Shown here: piece by piece, positions 57,752 through 64,000 of the stretch
How positions within the stretch are numbered: position 1 is the first letter of the stretch
How the letters are laid out: every line of letters begins with the position of its first letter
NCBI RefSeq assembly: GCF_029961155.1
Contig: NZ_JASBRH010000001.1
Coordinates: forward strand, 305,428-369,427
Source: Pontibacterium granulatum
GTDB lineage: Bacteria; Pseudomonadota; Gammaproteobacteria; Pseudomonadales; Balneatricaceae
Length of the DNA: 64,000 bases
Direction of reading: 5' to 3'
Position numbers and translations under genes: made by a program
The notes under the pieces: generated by a model
Told to the model about the DNA's origin: nothing
Seen by the model: the letters and a program-made list of their open reading frames with translations, nothing else
Databases searched by the model: none

Positions 57752-58174
57752 TTATTTCTCTTCCGCGTCCTTGGAGACACCGTAGAGGTAAAGAGTGCGG
57801 TCGGTGATAGTAAAACCGTTCTTCTCGGCTATCTCATCCAGCAGCGCATCCAGACGTGGATCGTTGAATTCACGTACAACACCTGACTTCACGCAAACCA
57901 TATGATCATGATGATCGTCACGTGCCAGTTCAAATACGGAGTGGCCTCCTTCGAAGTGGTGACGGGACACCAAACCCGCTGCCTCAAACTGAGTCAGAAC
58001 GCGGTATACGGTTGCCAGGCCTACATCCTCACCGGCAGACATCAACAGCTTGTAGATATCTTCTGCGCTGAAGTGCTCACCAGCCTCTGCCTTTTCGAGG
58101 ATCTGGTAAATTTTAACGCGTGGCAGCGTTACTTTTAGCCCAGCCTTGCGCAGTTCCTGATTTTCGATTGCCAT
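57752..58174 (-). CDS. fur: Ferric uptake regulator Fur
   Basis: A 140-residue metal-dependent repressor. The winged helix has KAGLKVTLPRVKIYQILE and VGLATVYRVLTQFEAAGL; the metal site is in FEGGHSVFELARDDHHDHMV. As in Pseudomonas Fur, the second cysteine of the CxxC seen in E. coli is missing (MVCVKSG). It is divergent from bamE. Confidence 0.95.
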   Translation of the reverse strand: MAIENQELRKAGLKVTLPRVKIYQILEKAEAGEHFSAEDIYKLLMSAGEDVGLATVYRVLTQFEAAGLVSRHHFEGGHSVFELARDDHHDHMVCVKSGVVREFNDPRLDALLDEIAEKNGFTITDRTLYLYGVSKDAEEK

Positions 58175-58261
58175 AATAATTCTCTATGCTGTTCCTGACT
58201 CGGAATGATACACTGCCTCCCATTATCCGCATTTAACTGTGAAAGTGGAAGCCAGAAAGAA

Positions 58262-58591
58262 ATGCAAAAAGTTCTTGTTAGCATTGCCCTTATAACTTTG
58301 TTGGCAGGCTGTTCCGGATTTCCGGGTGTGTACAAGATTGATGTTCAACAGGGTAATGTCGTTACCCAGGAAATGGTTGACCAGCTGCGTCCAGGCATGA
58401 CCCGTAGCCAGGTTCGCTACGTGTTGGGCACACCACTGCTGACCGATACATTCCACGCCAACCGCTGGGACTACGTTTACACCCTGCAGGAAGGCAAAGG
58501 CGACTATGGCCGCCAAACGCTGATGGTTATATTCGAAGACGACAAACTGGTTGCCGTGCGTGGCGACTACCGTCCTGGCGCCGCCAACTAA
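58262..58591 (+). CDS. bamE: Outer membrane assembly lipoprotein BamE (OmlA/SmpA)
   Basis: A 109-residue lipoprotein of the BAM complex. From the ATG at 58262 it has a lipobox LLAGCSG, then [40 protein letters not shown] and RWDYVYTL, the usual family core. Its stop codon directly abuts the stop of the convergent rnfH gene. Confidence 0.95.
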   Translation: MQKVLVSIALITLLAGCSGFPGVYKIDVQQGNVVTQEMVDQLRPGMTRSQVRYVLGTPLLTDTFHANRWDYVYTLQEGKGDYGRQTLMVIFEDDKLVAVRGDYRPGAAN

Positions 58592-58912
58592 TTATTCCCC
58601 TTTACGTGCAGCCTCTTCAGCTTCTTTCTTAGCTTTCATCTTGGCTGCACGTTTCGCACGTGCTTCTTTCGGATCCGCAATCAATGGACGGTACAGCTCG
58701 ATACGCTGACCTTCCTTCAGGATTGTCTCCTTAGGATCTCGGATCGCCTTGCCAAAAATCCCCATTGGAATATTGTCCGGATCAATTTCAGGATACGCTT
58801 CAACGATACCTGATCGAATCACCGCATCGTACGCCGAACAATCTTCCTCTACCTGCAGCGCAATTATTTTCTGATCATGCGGTAATGCGTACGCTACTTC
58901 TACTCGGATCAT
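58592..58912 (-). CDS. rnfH: RnfH/RatB-family protein (UPF0125)
   Basis: A 106-residue beta-grasp protein beginning IRVEVAYALPHDQKIIAL, with GIFGKAI and RIELYRPLIADPKEARAKRA, the family signature. The ATG at 58912 lies 16 bp after the ratA stop; a longer frame would overlap ratA. The pair equals the E. coli yfjG-yfjF unit. Confidence 0.92.
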   Translation of the reverse strand: MIRVEVAYALPHDQKIIALQVEEDCSAYDAVIRSGIVEAYPEIDPDNIPMGIFGKAIRDPKETILKEGQRIELYRPLIADPKEARAKRAAKMKAKKEAEEAARKGE

Positions 58913-58928
58913 CGGGAATACCTGTGAG

Positions 58929-59357
58929 TTAATAGATTTCGTCAGCACGTTTCACAAACGCTTCAACCATGGTGGTCGCAACCTGGTTGAACACCTTGCC
59001 CATAGCCAGAGAGCTCAATTTACCGGAGAACTCAAAGCCCAGACTCAACTCCACCTTGGACGCCTCGTCACTCAACGGTTTGAATGTCCAGACACCGGAG
59101 AGCACCGAAAACGGACCGTCCACCAACTCCATTGTCATCTCTGTCGGACGCGTTAGTCGGTTGCGGGTGGTGAAGCTGTATTTCAATCCGCCCTTGGACA
59201 CATTCAGGGTAGCAACCAGTTCATCTTCAGAGCGACTAATAACGTTAACGGAGCTACACCATGGCAGAAACTGGGGATAACTATCCACATCATTTACCAG
59301 ATCAAACATCTGCTCTGCGGTATGCAGAACCAAAGCGCTACGATCAACCTGCGTCAT
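58929..59357 (-). CDS. ratA: RatA-type START/coenzyme-Q-binding domain protein
   Basis: A 142-residue protein of the COQ10/RatA family, with SALVLHTAEQMFDLVNDVDS, YPQFLPWCSS and VNQVATTMVEAFVKRADEIY. E. coli RatA was reported to interfere with ribosomal subunit association, while other members bind quinones. Order rnfH-ratA is conserved, but smpB does not follow. Confidence 0.92.
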   Translation of the reverse strand: MTQVDRSALVLHTAEQMFDLVNDVDSYPQFLPWCSSVNVISRSEDELVATLNVSKGGLKYSFTTRNRLTRPTEMTMELVDGPFSVLSGVWTFKPLSDEASKVELSLGFEFSGKLSSLAMGKVFNQVATTMVEAFVKRADEIY

Positions 59358-59450
59358 TGTACGGCCTCTGAAAACAGTTCGCGGTGATTATACGTGATTC
59401 CACCGCATTTTCACGGACGTGGCGGAGAAGGAAAAGTGGATTACGGAGAG

Positions 59451-59480
59451 CAAGAAGACGGCCGCCCTAAGGCAGCCGCC
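59451..59480 (-). terminator. Putative terminator of the symporter gene
   Basis: GGCGGCTGCC and GGCGGCCGTC form a 10-bp stem with two G-U pairs and a TTAG loop, then TTCTT, on the minus strand 12 bp after the stop. Confidence 0.6.
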
Positions 59481-59491
59481 TGAAGCACAGT

Positions 59492-60859
59492 TTAGCCTGC
59501 CAGTTTCTGGTACAGGTTAACCACGAAGATAATGGATACCGCCAGCGGTGCGATGAAACGGATGGAGATGTACCACAGGTAGAACTGACCATTCTCTTCC
59601 ATTGACAGCTCGTCCAGGCTGACCTTCTTCTTCACAAACCAACCAGCGAACAGGGAGATAAAGATACCACCCAGCGGCAGCATGATGTTGGCAGTCGCGA
59701 AATCCAGGAAGTCGAAAGTATTCATGCCGAACAGAGTGACATCAGACATGAAGTTGAACGAGCCCAGCGCCAGGATACCCAAACCCCATACCGTCAAGGC
59801 CAGGATTACACAGGAGGTCACACGGCTCATACCAAAGTTTTCCACCATGTACGCTGCGGCAGGCTCCATCAGGGAGATCGCAGAGGTCCATGCCGCTACA
59901 CCAATCAGCACGAAGAACAGGAAGCCGAACAACTGACCGCCCGCCATCTGACCGAATGCTACCGGCAGGGTCACGAACATCAGACCAGGACCTGCGCCGG
60001 GATCCATGCCGTTTGCAAATACGATCGGGAAGATTGCCAGACCGGCAATCAGCGCTACCAGCGTATCCATCGCAGCGATGGTCATTACCGTGCCGCCGAT
60101 AGATGCTTTCTTAGGCATGTAGGAACCGTACGCCATGATCGCGCCCATCCCCAGAGACAAGGTAAAGAAGGAGTGACCCAATGCAACCAGCACTGCATCC
60201 CAGCTCAACTTGCTAACGTCAAACTCGAACAGGAAGTTCCAACCTTCGGAGAAATGCCCGGTGTTCATGGAGTAACCCAGCAGCACCAGCAACAGCACAA
60301 ACAGCGCCGGCATCATGATGCGGGTTGCACGCTCCAGACCTTTGTTAACCCCACCCGCTACAACGGTCATTACCATCACGACGAATACAGTGTGCCAGAT
60401 CAGCAGACTTTCCCAGTCGCCCAGCAGGCCATTAAAGACTGCACCGGCCTGTTCGCCACCAATACCGACAAAGTCCCCTTTGCCCATACCCGCGATGTAA
60501 TACAGCACCCATCCCGCAACAACGGAATAGAACGAAAAGATCATGAAGCCCGAAAGAACCCCCATCAGACCCACCAGCGACCACGTACCGCTGTGACCGG
60601 ATTCTTTCGCGACTTCACGCATCGCGTTGATCGGGCTCTGTCGCGCACGACGGCCGATCAGCACTTCCCCCATCATGATAGGTACACCTACCAGCAGGAT
60701 ACAGACCAGATAAACGAGAACAAAAGCACCGCCGCCGTTCTCGCCGGTGATATACGGAAACTTCCAGATGTTACCCAAACCAACAGCGGATCCGGTCGCT
60801 GCCAGGATAAAGATCCATCGGTTCGCCCAGGAACCGTGAATTGATTGTTTCTCTTGCAT
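59492..60859 (-). CDS. Sodium-dependent NSS-family transporter
   Basis: A 455-residue symporter of the neurotransmitter:sodium (LeuT-fold) family. The first unwound helix is ATGSAVGLGNIWKFPYITG, followed by NGGGAFVLVYLV; about eleven to twelve helices are evident. Members import amino acids or related compounds with Na+. It occupies the side of ratA where smpB usually lies, and is the last core-like gene before the accessory right end. Confidence 0.93.
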   Translation of the reverse strand: MQEKQSIHGSWANRWIFILAATGSAVGLGNIWKFPYITGENGGGAFVLVYLVCILLVGVPIMMGEVLIGRRARQSPINAMREVAKESGHSGTWSLVGLMGVLSGFMIFSFYSVVAGWVLYYIAGMGKGDFVGIGGEQAGAVFNGLLGDWESLLIWHTVFVVMVMTVVAGGVNKGLERATRIMMPALFVLLLVLLGYSMNTGHFSEGWNFLFEFDVSKLSWDAVLVALGHSFFTLSLGMGAIMAYGSYMPKKASIGGTVMTIAAMDTLVALIAGLAIFPIVFANGMDPGAGPGLMFVTLPVAFGQMAGGQLFGFLFFVLIGVAAWTSAISLMEPAAAYMVENFGMSRVTSCVILALTVWGLGILALGSFNFMSDVTLFGMNTFDFLDFATANIMLPLGGIFISLFAGWFVKKKVSLDELSMEENGQFYLWYISIRFIAPLAVSIIFVVNLYQKLAG

Positions 60860-61178
60860 TGCAATCTCTAATTAGTGTCGCGACTTTCGTATAGTGTACA
60901 AACTCGCGGTATTGTTCATATCCTGATCGGTCTTGCAACGGAAAGTCGGCAAAAATTCGATCATTTAGGCATAAATCAACAATTCCGTACAAGAAACGCG
61001 CTAAATGATGGTTATATGTGGTAGTCAGTAGTTTAGCGGGCTATAGAGATTTCGCCGCTGGATGAAAGATGGTTATACGTGGTCAAAGTGGACCAAATGT
61101 GGACACTCAAAAAAAATGTCCAATTGAACCTCGCCACCGGCCAACTCGCCGCAAAAGAAAAAGGCTCCCGAGGGAGCC
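60860..61178. other. Non-coding junction between core genes and the accessory right end
   Basis: 319 bp with no supported gene. It contains a 16-bp direct repeat with one mismatch (GATGGTTATATGTGGT at 61007-61022 and again at 61068-61083), a TGGACA/TGTCCA inverted repeat, and the toxin terminator. I found neither a dif site nor a tmRNA or tRNA end. Confidence 0.55.
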
Positions 61179-61180
61179 CT
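61157..61180 (-). terminator. Terminator of the toxin-antitoxin operon
   Basis: GGCTCCCTCGGGAGCC then TTTTTC on the minus strand; the stem starts at the toxin stop codon. Confidence 0.8.
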
Positions 61181-61511
61181 AATCGCCGATGATCTTCAAA
61201 TCAGCCTTCCTGCGCTTTTTCATCGCTTGGTAGAAGTTTTCATGTGGTCCAAGGTTCAACAAGTGAAGCTCAAGCTTACCTTCATTCCAGCTATAGCCAA
61301 GCAGGACTTCACGCCCTTCAATCTTGAATTTGTGGACCCACAAATAACTAAGATCACCTTTCTTTCTAGTTCCTATTTCCGGATTGACGATGATCTTTTC
61401 AATCTCATCCTCGACCACAGTCAATACGTCCTCACTAAGCTTATTAAGCGATTTAGTGAATGTGCGAGACTCTAAAACCTGGATTTCAGCCCCGTTTGGT
61501 CCTTCGTACAT
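61179..61511 (-). CDS. ParE-like toxin of a type II toxin-antitoxin pair
   Basis: A 110-residue RelE/ParE-superfamily protein: IQVLESRTFTKSLNKL, VEDEIEKIIVNPEIGTRKKG, LSYLWVHKFKIEGREVLLGY and HENFYQAMKKRRKADLKI match the ParE-like toxin family paired with ParD-like antitoxins. The ATG at 61511, with AAGG upstream, overlaps the antitoxin by 26 bp; a TTG at 61535 is the alternative. Confidence 0.82.
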   Translation of the reverse strand: MYEGPNGAEIQVLESRTFTKSLNKLSEDVLTVVEDEIEKIIVNPEIGTRKKGDLSYLWVHKFKIEGREVLLGYSWNEGKLELHLLNLGPHENFYQAMKKRRKADLKIIGD

Positions 61512-61716
61512 ATTTGGATACCTTACCAGCCGCAATCTCTTCGCGCGCTAGCAGTGCTTCTTTGATGAACTCATAGGACAGATCGGGATTTTCTTCGACA
61601 ATCTCGCCAATCTTGGCCCAATGTTCTATCTGTTTCGGCACTGTACGGCTAGAAACATGCGAGTGAATTTTAACGTTCTCGACGAACTCGTCGTCTAAGC
61701 GAACACTAGTTGCCAT
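61486..61716 (-). CDS. ParD-like antitoxin
   Basis: A 76-residue protein whose start ATSVRLDDEFVENVKIHS is a ribbon-helix-helix type DNA-binding segment, followed by VPKQIEHWAKIGEIVEENPD typical of ParD-like antitoxins. It precedes and overlaps the toxin. GGAGAG lies before the ATG, and 19-bp repeats begin 22 bp upstream, in the place of an operator. Confidence 0.82.
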   Translation of the reverse strand: MATSVRLDDEFVENVKIHSHVSSRTVPKQIEHWAKIGEIVEENPDLSYEFIKEALLAREEIAAGKVSKYVRRTKRG

Positions 61717-61738
61717 TTCATCTCTCCGTGCGCCTTCT

Positions 61739-61860
61739 CAGTGTCATCGTTCAGTTTCAGTGTCATCGTTCAGTTTCAGTGTCATCGTTCAGTTTCAGTA
61801 TCATCGTTCAGTTTCAGTATCATCGTTCAGTTTCAGTATCATTAGTCAGTATCATTTCAG
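61739..61860. repeat. 19-bp iteron-like direct repeats
   Basis: Five full 19-bp units with no spacers (starts 61739, 61758, 61777, 61796, 61815), reading CAGTGTCATCGTTCAGTTT; the fourth and fifth have A in place of G at position 5. Degenerate copies continue to about 61860. Confidence 0.92.
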
Positions 61861-61862
61861 GC

Positions 61863-61890
61863 GCAAAATCATTTTGCGACAATTTGTCGC
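61863..61890. repeat. Two abutting 15-bp palindromes
   Basis: GCAAAATCATTTTGC (61863-61877) and GCGACAATTTGTCGC (61876-61890) are each perfect 7-bp inverted repeats around one base, sharing two bases. They lie between the rep stop and the iterons and could act as terminator, operator or part of an origin. Confidence 0.8.
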
Positions 61891-61901
61891 GTAACGCAAC
61901 A

Positions 61902-63197
61902 CTAAGCAGCATGTTTAAGCATTCGTCGCTCTAGAAGCCTGTCCCGCCAACTCTCGTTAAACTCTTCCAGACTGATCTTACGTTCTCGGAGGTATCCCAA
62001 GACGTCATCCCAGATGCCGGTTTTGCGTAGGTAGTCGATGCTTCGGCCTGCACTGTAGCCGTGCCGTGCGTGGATGGAGAGGATGTTGCCCAAGGCTAAG
62101 GCAACATTTCGAGCGTTGTCTATTCCAGGTTCCTTTCGTACCCGTTTGTAGATGACGTCTTGGTGATGACGGTTGAAGTCGGCATCGAGCATGAACAGGG
62201 ACCAGTGAGGGTTATAGAACTTGCCTTCGGGAAGCTGGAACTGTTCCATTGCGTATTCCCAGAGTGCGCCGAGGTGTTCAAAGGCTTGGGCGTAGGACTT
62301 CATTCTGATGTCCTTAACGCTGTTGTTTGGAAGGGTTTGAAACCCTTCATCGAACTGGTTGAGGACTTGGTGACTGAAACGAAATTCAAGACGCCATACG
62401 TCGCCATAGTCAGGATCGAAGCCGTATTGGTCGGGAGTCCAGTTGCGGGACATTTCACCGGACCATGCAGCGTGCATGAAGTCGCGTTTATCGGAGCTGA
62501 TGATCTCTTTGGATTTGTTGTAGTGGGCAAACTGTAGAGCGTTAACTGATCCGAAGGTGAAAGATTGGCCTTTGCCGTACTGTACGGAGACTTCACCGAG
62601 TGTCATTTCTGCCCGGTCGATGCCATCGCGAGCAAACAGGCGATTAGAACGGCATACGATGCGATCTGAGAAGTTTTTAACGGGTTCATAACCTTGGACA
62701 TCAAGGGCGAGATGTAAGGCTACACCGCCGTATATGAAGTCTTCCTGAAGGAGTTCTGCTGCGATACCGTCCATGTAGGACTGTACTTCTTCAGGTGTAG
62801 AGGTAAGCAGTAGTTTAGGGGAGCACTCTATTTTTAGGTGTGTTCCCGTGCGACAGGATTCTGCGAAGTGTGTTTTTACAAAGCAGATGATTCCTACTTC
62901 GTTGTTCTGTAGGCGTATTTTATAGCCGGATGCGCCACCAGGACGGACTACAAAGTCAAAACCGTGTAGGTGCACTATACGGGTTTCGTTACGGGCTTCT
63001 TCGTATTCCTGGTCGAGTTCTTCAAAGCGATCCTGGTCGAGTGTTCCACGATAGAGTTGACGAACGGTATCCACAGAGCTGAGTAGCAGTTTTACTTTGG
63101 AGAGGTCTTGTTGAAAGTCCGTTGAACAGAAAAGACGGCCTTTTTCGTTTTCTTCATAGAGCCAAGTGTCGTATCGATCTGCATGCTTCAGTTTCAT
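61902..63197 (-). CDS. Putative phage/plasmid replication initiation protein
   Basis: A 431-residue protein. VALHLALDVQGYEP resembles the hydrophobic-Asp strand of rolling-circle Rep proteins, and LQFAHYNKSKEI followed by VWRLEFRFSHQVL resembles the YxK catalytic and RxE segments seen in filamentous-phage gene II/RstA-type and Rep_trans initiators. There is no signal peptide or helicase motif. Its codon use is more AT-rich than the core genes nearby. The gene lies just downstream of a hairpin cluster and upstream of iterons. Family assignment is by pattern only. Confidence 0.5.
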   Translation of the reverse strand: MKLKHADRYDTWLYEENEKGRLFCSTDFQQDLSKVKLLLSSVDTVRQLYRGTLDQDRFEELDQEYEEARNETRIVHLHGFDFVVRPGGASGYKIRLQNNEVGIICFVKTHFAESCRTGTHLKIECSPKLLLTSTPEEVQSYMDGIAAELLQEDFIYGGVALHLALDVQGYEPVKNFSDRIVCRSNRLFARDGIDRAEMTLGEVSVQYGKGQSFTFGSVNALQFAHYNKSKEIISSDKRDFMHAAWSGEMSRNWTPDQYGFDPDYGDVWRLEFRFSHQVLNQFDEGFQTLPNNSVKDIRMKSYAQAFEHLGALWEYAMEQFQLPEGKFYNPHWSLFMLDADFNRHHQDVIYKRVRKEPGIDNARNVALALGNILSIHARHGYSAGRSIDYLRKTGIWDDVLGYLRERKISLEEFNESWRDRLLERRMLKHAA

Positions 63198-63261
63198 AAC
63201 TCACCTTATGAAATAACTACCTTGTAACCACTGTTTAACCAGCGTATTTAGTGTTGTTTGT

Positions 63262-63345
63262 GTCACGTGCTACAGGGAACGTGACCGGGGTGTCGCCCCG
63301 CGCCGCCTGCGCCTCGCATAGCATCGTTACCAGCGGCGCAGGGCG
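63262..63345. repeat. Cluster of three hairpins upstream of the rep gene
   Basis: In order: GTCACGT/ACGTGAC (63262-63285, 10-nt loop), CGGGG/CCCCG (63286-63300) and CGCCTGCGCC/GGCGCAGGGCG with one bulge (63304-63345). A rolling-circle origin is a natural candidate. Confidence 0.6.
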
Positions 63346-63358
63346 TCTCTAAACCTGC

Positions 63359-63637
63359 TTATATGGTTTGCTGCTCCGTTTCTGTGATGATGCGACCAGC
63401 CTGCTCAGACAGGCTCTGAAGCTCTTCAGGGGCGTTAGTTGCCAATGTGAGCATGAGACGAAGCTTCTCATTCTCTGCCTGGACTTTACGCAGTCGGATA
63501 GGCAGCAGGTCGATCAGTAGACGTAGTAGCTGATTGATGACAGGCAATACGCACAGGGCAAAGAGCACTGTGAGGGATATGTCAGTGATCAAGATTTGGT
63601 TGATGAGGCTGACGACTTGTTCTTCTGTGTATTCCAT
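63359..63637 (-). CDS. Small membrane protein of the accessory element
   Basis: A 92-residue protein with one clear transmembrane helix (about residues 17-42, ISLTVLFALCVLPVINQLL) and a charged, coiled-coil-like C-terminal half (VQAENEKLRLMLTLA). GGAGAAC precedes the ATG at 63637. I do not recognise it. Small membrane proteins are common in filamentous phages and conjugative elements, but no specific coat or holin motif is visible. Confidence 0.55.
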   Translation of the reverse strand: MEYTEEQVVSLINQILITDISLTVLFALCVLPVINQLLRLLIDLLPIRLRKVQAENEKLRLMLTLATNAPEELQSLSEQAGRIITETEQQTI

Positions 63638-64000
63638 TGGTGGTTCTCCGTTTAGTTAATGCTGCGTAGTTGTTTGGGCGTCTTAACGTACCCCCGCCGG
63701 TAACGACCCGACCGGTTCAAACCTGATTCCCGACCCCCATCCGAGACGGTTCGAAGCAGCAGCCGGGACTACTGACACGATATAGCGCCGACGAGTCGGC
63801 GGTCTTTGCAACCTCATTGGGGCTCTGCCCCAGCCGGGCGGCTTCCCCGCAAGGGGTGAAGTCACCCCTTGACCGACTATGGCTTTGGTTGGGCAGTGAT
63901 CCTGTACCGTGTCGCCGATAACCCGCTTACCGAGAAAGTAAACGCCAAGCCCTTCGGGGTGGCCGGACCGCTCCAACTCCATGCAAGCCGACAACAACGG
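63638..64000. other. GC-rich, hairpin-rich right end without a confident gene
   Basis: 363 bp. A 99-codon frame on the minus strand (63982-63683) is open, but its composition (many Pro, Arg, Gly) and lack of any family make it doubtful. A 22-bp near-perfect inverted repeat (63850-63871, 10-bp stem, 2-nt loop) and a GGGGC/GCCCC stem lie inside it. Confidence 0.5.

Larger units (their letters stand above)
60860..64000. mobile_element. Candidate integrated replicon (filamentous-phage-like or rolling-circle type), left part
   Basis: The stretch carries a replication-initiator-like gene, a toxin-antitoxin pair, iteron-like repeats, abutting palindromes, a hairpin cluster and a small membrane protein, with lower GC in the rep gene than in the core. 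No integrase or coat gene is visible and the right end is outside the window, so the extent is a guess. Confidence 0.45.

Noticed and set aside
60860..61178. dif or tmRNA 3' end as the integration target
   Set aside because: No segment fits the XerC/XerD arm consensus and no tRNA-like T-arm with CCA end could be found.
61739..61860. Tandem repeats as a CRISPR array
   Set aside because: Units of 19 bp follow one another without any spacer and no cas gene is nearby.
63683..63982. A 99-codon minus-strand gene at the right end
   Set aside because: High Pro/Arg/Gly content, several hairpins within it and no recognisable domain; left as part of a non-coding region, though not excluded.

Overview
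The window is a gammaproteobacterial chromosome segment, most likely from a marine Oceanospirillales- or Pseudomonadales-type organism. This rests on conserved gene order: rplS-trmD-rimM-rpsP-ffh, ypjD, corB, then xerD-dsbC-hom-thrC, and grpE-dnaK-dnaJ with recN, fur, bamE, rnfH and ratA, all arranged much as in Pseudomonas. No rRNA, tRNA, CRISPR array or insertion sequence was recognised.

Region 1 (1-17008) is a surface-glycan locus. At the left edge a leftward set (GTG-started initiating sugar-phosphate transferase, NeuD/PglD-type acetyltransferase, DegT-type aminotransferase running off the window) looks like a bacillosamine-type lipid-linked sugar module. Three rightward genes follow: a Gfo/Idh/MocA oxidoreductase, a large protein with a GT9-like C-terminus, and an OafA-type acyltransferase with an SGNH domain. 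A leftward six-gene operon encodes NeuC-, NeuB- and NeuA-type nonulosonic acid enzymes, a second Gfo/Idh/MocA protein, an ABC-transmembrane-like protein without an ATPase, and an unassigned glycosyltransferase-like protein. Two GT4 glycosyltransferases and a TviB/WbpA-type UDP-GlcNAc dehydrogenase close the locus.

Region 2 (17098-33000) is core genome: nfo, a 60-residue unknown, recJ, an elyC-like gene broken by one in-frame amber codon, thrC, hom, dsbC, xerD, a TTG-started membrane-anchored unknown, the ribosomal and SRP genes, ypjD and corB.

Region 3 (33018-47079) is mixed metabolic content: small metal and Nudix proteins, a group 3b-type NiFe hydrogenase operon (beta, gamma, small and large subunits, maturation protease) followed by a His/Tyr-rich secreted protein, an NfeD-slipin pair, a hexose-phosphate mutarotase, folX, and a rubrerythrin / Fe-S reductase / DUF3501 cluster.

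Region 4 (47252-60859) holds a c-type-haem GGDEF-EAL protein, dapB, cysE, the chaperone operon with sigma-32-like promoters, recN under a canonical LexA box, fur, bamE, rnfH, ratA and a sodium:neurotransmitter-type symporter. smpB is absent from its usual place beside ratA.

Region 5 (about 60860-64000, continuing off the right edge) looks like an accessory element. It has a ParD/ParE-like toxin-antitoxin pair, five perfect-length 19-bp direct repeats upstream of it, two abutting 15-bp palindromes, a probable filamentous-phage/rolling-circle-type replication protein, a cluster of strong hairpins just upstream of that gene, and a small membrane protein. This is the best candidate in the window for something undescribed.
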